A stretch of 37,533 nucleotides of DNA, taken from contig JAKQWO010000022.1 in the NCBI GenBank assembly GCA_029561955.1, positions 1-37,533 on the forward strand. The letters run 5' to 3'. The position numbers and the translations under genes were made by a program. This stretch comes from Candidatus Cloacimonadota bacterium. GTDB lineage: Bacteria > Cloacimonadota > Cloacimonadia > Cloacimonadales > Cloacimonadaceae. Under the pieces are notes generated by a model. It worked only from the letters and a program-made list of their open reading frames with translations, did not search any database and was not told the DNA's origin. Position 1 is the stretch's first letter, and each line of letters starts with the position of its first letter. Of this stretch, positions 25,201 through 33,900 are shown piece after piece.

Positions 25201-28200
25201 GAGTTCCTCAGGCGAGCTTAGCTTCTGGTACAAGGTTTCCTCCGAATCCGGGTATGACAAGCTGCGCTTCTACGTGGACGGTACCCAACAAGGCGAATGG
25301 TCTGGAACAGTAGATTGGACTCAGACCACTTACGACTTGGCTGCCGGCACCCGCGTACTGAAGTGGGAATATACCAAGGACTACAGCGTGTCTTCCGGTT
25401 CGGACTGTGCTTGGGTGGATGACATTATCTTCCCTGCTTCCACAGCTCCCAGCAACTTCTATCCACCTCAAAACCTGATCGCTACACCCGGCAACGGTTT
25501 TGTGAACCTCGTCTGGCAAGCCCCGCTGACCGGTACCCCTACAGGTTACCAGATTTATCGTGATGGCAGCCTGCTGACCACGGTCACCGGCCTCAATCAT
25601 ACCGACGACACCGTAGTGAATGAAACAACCTATTCCTACTATGTGGTGGCAGTCTACAGCGGCGGGGTTTCTGATCCCTCCAACACTGTTCAGGCCATGC
25701 CCTCTGCCATCGTACCCACCGAAGTTGTCATCGGCACCGGCACCAGCTCCAACGGCACTTACACCGCCTGCCCCATCAATATCTGGTACAAGAGCCTCCA
25801 TGGACAGTCGGTTTATACCGCTGCAGAACTCAATGCTGCAGGGGTTGTTGGTCCTATCAACATTACTCAGATTGGATTCAACGTAACAGGCATACCAGCT
25901 TATGCCATGCCCAATTTCGTGGTCCGCATGGGACACACCACTGCTGCTGACGCTTCCAGTTGGATCCCTGAAGACCTCCTCACACAGGTCTGGAGCAACA
26001 CTTTATATCAGCCCACAGAGCTCGGTTGGAATATGTACACCCTCTCCACACCTTTCCTCTGGAATGGAACAGACAACATCGTAGTGGACACAGCTTTTAG
26101 CCCTACCAGTAACTACAGTTCCAGTGGTACTACGGAGTATACAAGCGTGACCAACGGTTACCGCTTTGTGCGCTTAGACTCCTCTGATCAGACTGGAGTC
26201 TTTAGCGGAGGTTCCGCCATTAGCCAGCGTCCTAATCTCAAGTTAGCCCTGCTACCCAATGAAGACGGCCCCATGATAATGGTCAATCCTACCAGCTTGG
26301 ACTATGGCGAAGTAGCCGTGGGCAGCACTGAAATAAAGACCTTCACCATCCAGAACGGCGGTAATGAAACCCTTACCGGCACCATCACCACGCCCGCAGG
26401 TTACACTGTGGCTGAGGCTGGTCGTTCCACAGAAGTCCTGATGACAGGAAAGGAAAGCCGCAACAGCCCTGCTTTCAGTGTGAACGCAGGTGCCACCAAG
26501 ACCTACAACCTCAGTTTTGCACCCACCGAAGCGATTGCCTACAACGGCAACGTGGTGATTGCCAACAACTCCATCAATCAAGCCAGCGTCAATATCGCGG
26601 TGAGCGGCACAGGCTATATCCCGCCCACCCTCAACGTAGATAACGATGCCCTCTATGCCTATCTGCAGGTGGATACCGAAGGCACAGACAGCTTCACTAT
26701 CACCAACACCGGCAGCAAGCCTCTTACATTCAACATCACTATGGAAGAGCTGCCCTCCAGGGCCAATAGCGGACTGCAGGTAGCTTCCGCTCAAGACAGG
26801 AGCATCGCAGGCAGCACATTTACCCTGGATGCCACGGATTACCTTCCCGGTACCACAGTAGACTGGACCTTCACCGTAACCAACGGCAGCACAGACACAG
26901 AGTGGCTTGAAGATGTGATCATCGCCTTCCCCGCCGGTGTGACTGTTAATAGCGCCACCAACTTTGTGGGTGGCGGTGGCGGAGCCATGACTCCGGATGT
27001 GACTAACGGCAATGGCGTGACCATAACCTGGCATGGCGAAACCTCCAGCGGTTGGGGTGTAGTCCAGGGAGGTCAAACCGCTTCCGCTACGGTCAATGTG
27101 ACCATAGGCGCAAACTTCAGCGGTGACCTCACTTTGCCCTGGACCATCAACGGTGATGTCTACGGGCAAGAACCTCACGTAGTCTCCGGAACCGTCGTGC
27201 TGGCTCAAGACTTGCCACCCATTGACTGGCTGAGCATTGCACCCCTCTCCGGCAACCTGGCTGGAGGCGAAAGCATAACCGTCACCGCCTACTTCTCCGC
27301 CATCGGCAAGCCAGTGGGCACCTACGAGGCTGAGCTCACCATCCATTCTAACGATCCCGTCAATCCCAGCCAGATCGTATTCGCCACCATGGACGTCTGG
27401 GAAGTTGGCAACCACGCTCCCACCATCAACCTGCCTGATACCTTCTCATTTGACCGCAACAGCAGTCTGACAGTGGATTTCACCCCCTACGTTTCCGATG
27501 CAGACTCCGATCCCCTCACATTAGGCTACAGCGGCAACACTAACATCCTGGTGGAAATCAGCGGCCTCAATGTATCCTTCACCGCCGCCCAAAACTGGAC
27601 TGGCAGCGAAACCATCACCTTCTCTGTCTATGACGGCCACACCTACGCCTACGACAGCGTCGTGGTGACTGTCAACCAGGTTGCCGGCCCCGAGTGGACA
27701 CCCGTCGTCTATCCCAACTCCGCCACCATTCACGGTATCGTGAGCATCTACGAAGTGGCAGCCGGACTCAACGATGTGGTAGGCGCTTTTGTGGGTGACG
27801 AATGCCGTGGTAGAGCCGATGTGGTGATCAATAGTGGCAATGCCTACGTGACTTTGATCGTAAACCTGGCCTCAGATGACGAAACGATCAGCTTCAAGAT
27901 CTATGACTACAGTGCCAACCTGACCTACGACGCCAACCAAACCTACACCCTTGGCTATGGCGAAGTGATCGGAACCACCGAAAGCCCTGTTCCCATCAGC
28001 GTGATCGAAATCACCGAGCTTGATACTCCTGTGATCACCGGCATCACCAAGATTGATGGCGGCTTCAGCATCACCTGGAACGCTGTAGAAAACGCCGATT
28101 ACTACGAGGTTTGGCGTGCCACCGATCCCTATGGAACCTATGAAATGGTCGGCTCCAACATCAATGCACTGATGTATAGCGACCTGACCGAACTGCCCAT

Positions 28201-28234
28201 GGCCTTCTACTACATCAAAGCGATCAAAAACTAA
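22253..28234 (+). CDS. giant secreted gingipain-like C25 cysteine peptidase
   Basis: A 1993-residue secreted protein. A signal peptide (1 to about 25) is followed by a C25-type propeptide (about 30-230) and a C25 catalytic domain (about 245-600) with catalytic His457 in YTAHGS and Cys490 in GNCCITNEF, where the cysteine-plus-five phenylalanine spacing matches gingipains. Then come CARDB/Ig-like repeats (about 700-920), a jelly-roll adhesin-like domain (about 925-1060), Fn3 (1067-1155), a beta module shared with the second M6 protein (1155-1330), an Ig-like SLDYGEVAVGS domain, a second shared block (1459-1712), a cadherin-like domain, and a C-terminal Fn3-like domain ending DLTELPMAFYYIKAIKN. 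AAGGAG lies ahead of the ATG. No FlgD-like tail. The M14 gene follows after 3 bases. Confidence 0.92.
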   Translation: MNFKFQAKILLLLAVILTVALALTAQTRQVELNLNPNQAALRNNSDLGFDVNYSVGELRIMEVQTKEGMFDELSIEGWGFTNEVGEPKLPMLRRTIAVPLGAEVRFTLNSQSMRELDSKANTLKNRVIPAQEPISKSATTIPFVVNEALYRRNEFNTREWIEVSELGILRGVRVFALDFYPVRYNPVTNSIQVMENLDVRIDFVNPDLGATADLLAKTASWEFDQLYARTFFNWDADNRTVLVRQPTKMVILCPVGYTSNIQSYVDWKTQQGFAVSVVTVGSGGTVANNSTAIKNYMQNLWNSATSQDPAPTYLIIIGDESGTIAVASNTAEVSGIITDLTYVRLSGSDYMPEMYHGRFSVSSTTELANVIEKTITYEKTLMPDLSYLGKTVLIAGVDSNFAPTHGNGAINYATTEYFNAAHGITSNNYLYPASGQSAAQIRANANEGRGYIVYTAHGSQTSWHDPNFSVSHVNAMTNSGKYGIMVGNCCITNEFNYSSPCFGEAVIRKADGGGVAYIGGIDSTYWNEDYYWAVGYKTNINGSAPAYDATKLGAYDAMFHTHGEAYSKWATTTGETIYAGNLAVQQSGSSRTNYYWEIYHIMGDPSLMPYMGVPTANPASYPTQIMIGHTNYVITGAAPYTRVGLTMNGVIYGAGITDASGNLNLSIEPFTTAGTAKLVLTAQNRITKIADITVTPSSGPYISVTAVAYDDANNDVPEYNESGYLDVTFENVGTQAASNVSAVLSCSTAGVTITDANHSISSLAAGASVLANDAFAITIANNIANGTVANFTITMTMSGHDPWTHNFTFTLNAPDLAFGNMTISDPTGNNNGRLDPGETVTVTMRLLNNGGAASLAGTATLNCSTTGITVNNGSANFSAISAAGYVDLTFSITAAASMDIGTVATFNFAATAGNYNANKTENTSVGIIIEDFNTGDFNSYPWIMGGTLPWTIDNSTYYSAAYSAKSGAISHSQTSSMETTRILSSSGELSFWYKVSSESGYDKLRFYVDGTQQGEWSGTVDWTQTTYDLAAGTRVLKWEYTKDYSVSSGSDCAWVDDIIFPASTAPSNFYPPQNLIATPGNGFVNLVWQAPLTGTPTGYQIYRDGSLLTTVTGLNHTDDTVVNETTYSYYVVAVYSGGVSDPSNTVQAMPSAIVPTEVVIGTGTSSNGTYTACPINIWYKSLHGQSVYTAAELNAAGVVGPINITQIGFNVTGIPAYAMPNFVVRMGHTTAADASSWIPEDLLTQVWSNTLYQPTELGWNMYTLSTPFLWNGTDNIVVDTAFSPTSNYSSSGTTEYTSVTNGYRFVRLDSSDQTGVFSGGSAISQRPNLKLALLPNEDGPMIMVNPTSLDYGEVAVGSTEIKTFTIQNGGNETLTGTITTPAGYTVAEAGRSTEVLMTGKESRNSPAFSVNAGATKTYNLSFAPTEAIAYNGNVVIANNSINQASVNIAVSGTGYIPPTLNVDNDALYAYLQVDTEGTDSFTITNTGSKPLTFNITMEELPSRANSGLQVASAQDRSIAGSTFTLDATDYLPGTTVDWTFTVTNGSTDTEWLEDVIIAFPAGVTVNSATNFVGGGGGAMTPDVTNGNGVTITWHGETSSGWGVVQGGQTASATVNVTIGANFSGDLTLPWTINGDVYGQEPHVVSGTVVLAQDLPPIDWLSIAPLSGNLAGGESITVTAYFSAIGKPVGTYEAELTIHSNDPVNPSQIVFATMDVWEVGNHAPTINLPDTFSFDRNSSLTVDFTPYVSDADSDPLTLGYSGNTNILVEISGLNVSFTAAQNWTGSETITFSVYDGHTYAYDSVVVTVNQVAGPEWTPVVYPNSATIHGIVSIYEVAAGLNDVVGAFVGDECRGRADVVINSGNAYVTLIVNLASDDETISFKIYDYSANLTYDANQTYTLGYGEVIGTTESPVPISVIEITELDTPVITGITKIDGGFSITWNAVENADYYEVWRATDPYGTYEMVGSNINALMYSDLTELPMAFYYIKAIKN

Positions 28235-28237
28235 GAT

Positions 28238-30079
28238 ATGAAAAACATAATCATAGCGATTATACTGATTCTGCTCTCCCTGCCCTTGGTGGCAGGGGAG
28301 TGGAACCAGTATTACTTCCGGTTTGAACTTATAGACAAAACCCAGTTGCAAAGCCTCACTCAGATCATCTCCATCGACAACGTGAAGGGAAACTGGGTCT
28401 ATGCTTATGCAAACGACTCTGAATGGGCTCAGTTCAGCGCTTTGGGCTACAATACCCAGCTCCTGCCAGCTCCATCCAGCGAATTTCCTGTGGTGATGAG
28501 CTCTGATGTCAGCGAGGCCAAAAACTGGGACAGCTATCCCACTTACAGTGCCTACGTAACCATGATGAACGACTTTGCCGCCATCTATCCCCAGCTCTGT
28601 CAGATCATCAATGTAGGCACCACCGCCAACGGACGCTCCCTCTTGGTTGCCAAGATTTCAGACAACGTTACCAGCGAGGAAAAGGAGCCCGAAGTGCTGT
28701 TCACCAGCACCATGCACGGCGATGAGACTACCGGCTGGATGCTGATGCTGCGCCTCATCGACACACTCCTCAGCCAATATGGAACCAATCCCCGCCTCAC
28801 CAACATCGTCAACTCTATGGAGCTCTACATCTGCCCCAACACCAATCCTGACGGCACTTACTACGGTGGTGACAACACCGTGGCCAACGCCCGCCGCTAC
28901 AATGCCAATGGGGTAGACCTCAACCGCAACTATCCCAATTATAACGGCAGCCTCAATCAAGGCGCCATCCAGCCTGAAACGCAGGCTATGATGGACTTTG
29001 CCAATAGCCGCGACTTTGTCTTTGGCGCAAACTTCCACGGCGGCGCAGAGGTGGTGAACTATCCCTGGGATTACACCTACACCCTGCATCCGGACGATGC
29101 CTGGTTTATCTCCTCCAGCCTGGTTTATGCCTCCAATGCCCAAGCAAACGGCCCCAGCGGCTACTTTACCGGTATCAGCTCCAACGGCATCACCAACGGT
29201 GCCGACTGGTATTCAATCGCCGGTGGACGCCAAGATTGGATGAATTACACCCGCAACGGTCGTGAAGTGACGATCGAATGCTCAAACACCAAGCTGCCCT
29301 CCGCTTCCACCATGCCCAATTATTGGAGCTACAACTACGAAGCCATGCTCAGCTATCTGGAATTGGCTTTGGACGGCATCCATGGCACGGTTGTGGACGC
29401 ATACGGCAATCCCTTGGCTGCCACGATCAGCATCGCCGGTTATGACAACACCTATTCCATCGTTGAGACAGACGCCACGCACGGTGATTTCTACCGCTAC
29501 CTCCAACCTGGCACCTACACCCTCACCGTGACCACTGCCGGCTATGATCCTCAAGATGTTCAGGTGACCGTCAATGCAAATCAGATGACGCCCCTAAACG
29601 TGGTCTTCGGCGAGCTTCCCAACGATCTGGAAATCAGTCTCAATGCCGGCTGGAACCTGATCAGCCTGAACAAAGTGCCCGCTTCCTCTGCTTTGACTGA
29701 TGTCTTCTCTGGCATGCCCGGACTCATCCAAGTAAAGAACGAAGCCCTCAGTTACATGCCTTCCATGGCAGCGTATTTCAATACCTTGGAAGAGCTGACT
29801 GTGAGCGGTGGCTATTGGGTGAATATGTCTGCTCCTGCTACGCTGACGGTGAGTGGGGCACAGGTACAAGCCTCTACCACACCCATCAGCCTCAAAGCCG
29901 GCTGGAACCTCGTTTCCTACCTGCCTGAAGAGGCTAAGCCCACTTCTACTGCCCTGGCTTCCATTTCCTCATATCTGCAGGGTGTGAATCATTTAGGTAG
30001 CTATCCTACCAACATGGAACCCGGAAAAGGCTATTGGATCAAGGTTTCGCAGGATTGTAGCCTTAGTTATCCTAATTAA
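28238..30079 (+). CDS. secreted M14-family zinc carboxypeptidase
   Basis: A 613-residue secreted carboxypeptidase. After the signal peptide (MKNIIIAIILILLSLPLVAG) the catalytic domain shows zinc ligands H160 and E163 (HGDE) and H267 (NFHGG), substrate-binding ARRYNANGVDLNRNYP and general base E347 in VTIECSNTK. A carboxypeptidase regulatory-like domain (GIHGTVVDAYGNPL) follows at about 380-460, then two repeats beginning NAGWNLIS and KAGWNLVS. It starts 3 bases after the C25 stop with no clear ribosome-binding site, so it is translationally coupled to it. It would trim C-terminal residues from peptides released by the endopeptidases. Confidence 0.92.
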   Translation: MKNIIIAIILILLSLPLVAGEWNQYYFRFELIDKTQLQSLTQIISIDNVKGNWVYAYANDSEWAQFSALGYNTQLLPAPSSEFPVVMSSDVSEAKNWDSYPTYSAYVTMMNDFAAIYPQLCQIINVGTTANGRSLLVAKISDNVTSEEKEPEVLFTSTMHGDETTGWMLMLRLIDTLLSQYGTNPRLTNIVNSMELYICPNTNPDGTYYGGDNTVANARRYNANGVDLNRNYPNYNGSLNQGAIQPETQAMMDFANSRDFVFGANFHGGAEVVNYPWDYTYTLHPDDAWFISSSLVYASNAQANGPSGYFTGISSNGITNGADWYSIAGGRQDWMNYTRNGREVTIECSNTKLPSASTMPNYWSYNYEAMLSYLELALDGIHGTVVDAYGNPLAATISIAGYDNTYSIVETDATHGDFYRYLQPGTYTLTVTTAGYDPQDVQVTVNANQMTPLNVVFGELPNDLEISLNAGWNLISLNKVPASSALTDVFSGMPGLIQVKNEALSYMPSMAAYFNTLEELTVSGGYWVNMSAPATLTVSGAQVQASTTPISLKAGWNLVSYLPEEAKPTSTALASISSYLQGVNHLGSYPTNMEPGKGYWIKVSQDCSLSYPN

Positions 30080-30080
30080 G

Positions 30081-30108
30081 TCGTCAGTCATCAGTCGTCA
30101 GTCGTCAG
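30081..30108 (+). repeat. heptamer tandem repeat (TCGTCAG x4)
   Basis: Directly after the M14 stop codon are four 7-base units: TCGTCAG, TCATCAG, TCGTCAG, TCGTCAG, followed by a decaying TCGCTGC. It is noncoding. Confidence 0.85.
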
Positions 30109-30212
30109 TCGCTGCGCAAGTGGCGGAGATACAGGTACTTGCAGTGGGGATACGCCCAGGTCTGGAGCTTTTTTCTTTTCCCCACGAATTACACTAATTG
30201 CACGAATTAAAG

Positions 30213-30236
30213 GGCCAGTCAACGCTGGCCTTTTTT
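30213..30236 (+). terminator. intrinsic terminator of the C25-M14 transcript
   Basis: GGCCAG (30213-30218), a 6-base loop, CTGGCC (30225-30230), then six T residues. It is a textbook intrinsic terminator, 134 bases after the M14 stop. The surrounding 825-base gap to the next gene also holds the heptamer repeat, the 42-bp and 85-bp repeats and a promoter, each listed separately. Confidence 0.85.
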
Positions 30237-30280
30237 ACTTTATCCAGAATAATCCCAGATAATGCAGCGGCTCCTATGAG

Positions 30281-30322
30281 CCACCTTAATTCCACCTTAA
30301 TTAAACAAAGGAGGCTCTAAGG
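30281..30322 (+). repeat. 42-bp companion repeat, copy 2
   Basis: Exact reverse complement of 188-229. It starts with a tandem CCACCTTAATT pair and lies 61 bases upstream of the 85-bp palindrome at 30384. Confidence 0.8.
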
Positions 30323-30383
30323 ATGCGAAACGATATTTACCATGGTGCTGACCGAGAAAAACCGTATTGCTTTCTTACCTCTT

Positions 30384-30468
30384 TCTTGCTTAGCCGCCCG
30401 GTGATTACTCGGAGCCACTCGGGAAAAACCCGAGTATCACCACGGCATCACCCTGCGGGTAAGTAAGG
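30384..30468 (+). repeat. 85-bp dispersed palindromic repeat, copy 3
   Basis: Same symmetric structure as the other copies, with a perfect centre hairpin. Both changes in its outer 9-bp stem (TCTTGCTTA / TAAGTAAGG) leave G-U-compatible pairs in RNA. Same orientation as the copy at 19310, 11,074 bases away. Confidence 0.85.
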
Positions 30469-30717
30469 GTGGTGGCTGAACCGACCAAGTATGTTCGCTT
30501 ACAAAACCGCCCAAAAAGGTACCCGGCTCATCTTGAATCGCCGTATTCTACCAGCGCCCCGATCCTCGAAACACCGCTTCCCATCTACATTTGGCCGCCA
30601 CTCACAACTACGGCGAAGCCGCCCAGCCACCCTCAAAAGTGAATCACGTTCACTTTCCCTATTGCTTTCGCAGAGCCAGATTCCGGAGCATCAGTTTTGT
30701 TTTTTTTAAAAAAGTCC

Positions 30718-30746
30718 TTGCTTGATCCCATGGGTTTGAGTATAAT
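30718..30746 (+). promoter_or_regulatory. sigma-70-like promoter of second M6 gene
   Basis: TTGCTT (30718-30723), a 17-base spacer and a perfect TATAAT (30741-30746). A T-run/A-run (about 30698-30713) directly upstream could act as an UP element. The predicted leader to the ATG at 30905 is about 150 bases. Confidence 0.7.
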
Positions 30747-30904
30747 GTCATTCGACTATCGGATTCGCCCAGCTTGTGAGTCCTTAGTCGCTTTCGTGCC
30801 CTTAACAAACCTGAGAGATAATGTTTAGGATTGACATCCGCTGCTGAAGCGGTGTTTACGACAGAGATAGTAACCATAACAAAGTCAGATTCAGAGAGGA
30901 AAAG

Positions 30905-33900
30905 ATGAAAAGGATCATGAAACTGGCTTTCTTGTTTATGGTCTTGATAGGCGCTAACTTGGTGGCTGCACCTCACAGCTTCCTCCCGATTGAGGCAACT
31001 CAGCCGGATGGGAGCAAGATCACTATGTATGCCAGCGGTGACGAATTTCACAACTGGCTGCATGATGAAAACAACTATACTATCGTAAGGGACGAAAGCG
31101 GAGCTTATGTCTATGCTATCCAAGAGCGTGGCAGCCTTGTCCCTTCGGATTTATTGGTGGGAAGAGATAGCCCCAATGTGCGCAGCATTGCGCCGGGGCT
31201 GAACCTGAGCCAGGCAGAGATCAGAGCCAAATATGACCTCTATGCAGAAATGCGGGATTACTCCAGTAACCGCGCCCCGCACACCGGTCAATTGAACAAT
31301 ATCGTGATCTTTATCAAGTTTTCTGATAGTCCGGATTTTAGCACTCCTCTTAGCAACTATCAACAGATGTTCAACGCATCAGCGGCCAACTCGATGAAAC
31401 GCTATTTCCAGGCCGCCTCCTACAATCAGTTGACCGTAGACTCCTATTTCTACCCTGCACCGGTTGGGAATACTGTGATCTGCTATCAGGATACACTTCC
31501 TCGCAGTTACTTCCAGCTCTATCACATCACCAACAATCCCAATGGCTACTCCGGTGATACCGAGCGCAAGAACCGAGAACATGCCTTGCTGCAAAGAGCT
31601 GTAGATTTTGTAAATACAAACTCGCCGATTCCAACCTCTTTGAATATAGATGGAGACAACGATGGCCTTGTGGATAACGTTTGCTTCATCATCCAAGGTC
31701 AAACTGATGCCTGGGCAAATCTGCTCTGGCCACACCAGTGGTCTCTCTATTCTGTAACCGTCAATATCAATGGTAAACGGGTCTATAACTACAATTTTCA
31801 ACTGGAGAACTCACTTAACAACTCCGGCACCAGCGTGCTGGCGCATGAGATGTTCCACAGTCTGGGGGCTCCGGACTTGTATAGGTATGTAAATAAAACT
31901 ATCGTTCCCATAGGGAGTTGGGACTTGATGGCTACCAACCTCAATCCTCCTCAACACATGAGCGCTTGGATGAAGCACAAATACGGGCAGTGGATAAATT
32001 CAGATAACGTGCCCACCATCACCACTTCCGGAACCTACACCCTGAGCCCGGTAGCATCTTCCTCTACCAACAATATCTACCGCCTCAATAGCTGGAAAGC
32101 GAATGAATACTATCTGCTAGAATACAGAAAGTCGGATGGCACCTACGATGGCAACCTTCCGGGTACCGGACTGCTGGTCTACAGACTGGATGCGACGAAA
32201 AACGGAAACGCCCAAGGCCCTCCCGATGAGCTCTATATCTATAGACCGGGTGGGACAAACGATGTGAATGGAACCTTAAGCCAAGCCCACTTTTCCCAGC
32301 AGATTGGACGCACCGAGATCAGCGAAGCCACGACGCCAAGTGGCTTTTTGGGTGACGGCTCAGCAGGAGGTTTGAATCTCTTTGACGTGGGCTATGCGGG
32401 CGATACGATCAGCTTCAAGGTGAAAGTATCAGACATCCAGCTCACCTATCCGCATGGGGGAGAGGTCTGGCAGAGTGGCGAAAACAAAGAAATCACCTGG
32501 AAGAGCAAGTCCACCGCCGGGAACGTGAAACTCGAATGCAGCAGTGATGGAGGCCAAAGCTGGAATCTGATCGCCACAGGCTTGAACAATACCGGCAGCT
32601 TCACCTGGAATTTTGTGCCTTCCATGAACAATAGCACCAATGTGCATATCCGCGTCAGTCTCATCGGCACGAACCACTCGGATTCAAACTACTATCCCTT
32701 CACAGTCAGCGGAATCAGCCTCAATCCTGCCAGACACCTGATTGCCACATCCGGAAATGGCACAGTGAGCCTCGCTTGGCAAGCTCCGCTCTTCGGCATC
32801 CCCACAGGCTATAGTATCTATCGCAATGGCAGCTTGCTGACTACCGTCACAGACCTCAGTTATACAGACAACGCTGTAGTAAATGGAACTATCTACAGCT
32901 ACTATGTGGTCGCAGCCTATAGTAGCGGGATCTCCATCCCCTCCAACACGGTTCAGGCTATGCCTGCCAACTCCGTGCTCACAGAAGTCATCATCGGTAC
33001 TGGTAACACTACCACTACCACTGTTACCCCCAGCCCTATCAACGTAAGTTTCCAAAGCCTGCACGGGCAGTCAGTTTATACCGCTGCGGAGCTCAATGCT
33101 GCCGGTGTGGTTGGCTCGACCTATATTACCCAGATTGGCTTCGATATCAAGGCATTACCAGACAAGATTATGCCCAATTATATCATCCGCATGGGACACA
33201 CCAACGCCATCGACGCCTCCGATTGGATCACTACCGGTCTTGTACAAGTCTGGAGCAGCAGTACCTACCAGCCTGTAGACAAAGGCTGGAACATGTTTAC
33301 CCTTTCCACTCCCTTCCTCTGGAATGGAGTCGACAACATCGTGGTCGACACCGCTTTCAGTCTGATCGGCTCTACCAGCTCCACAGGAACCGTCATGTAT
33401 ACTGCTGCGTATAACGGTTACCGCTATGCAATCAGTAACGATACTGATCAGACCAACGTCTTTAACGTTGGTGCCACCTCTATTTTCCGCCCCAATCTAA
33501 AGCTCGCCCTGGGAAGCTCCATCATCAACATCAGCAGCGACGCACTCTATGCCAACCTGCAGGTGGGAGCTGCAAGCACACGCAGCTTTGTCATCACCAA
33601 CACCGGTAGACAAGCTCTCGACTTTAATATCAACCTGGAAGAGCTGACCGGTAGCGGCTCATCCCGAACCGTAGGCAAAGCTTCCGGTCAAGGTAAAAGC
33701 ATCGCAGGCAGCACCTTAACCTTGAATACCACGAACTACCAGCCCGGCTCTACGGTGAACTGGACTTTTACCGTATACAACGGCAGCGTGGACTCAGAAT
33801 GGATTAAAGACGTGAGCATTACTTTCCCCAAAAATGTGACCGTAAATAGCGTCACCAATCTCGTGGGCGGCAGCGGCGGAAATCTGACACCTTCTGTGAC

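Noticed and set aside
30081-30108. Possible CRISPR array
   Set aside because: The units are 7 bp tandem repeats without spacers; no cas genes are present.
30491-30709. 72-codon open frame between the palindrome and the second M6 promoter
   Set aside because: Arg/Ser-rich composition, no ribosome-binding site and no similarity that I recognise; most likely chance.
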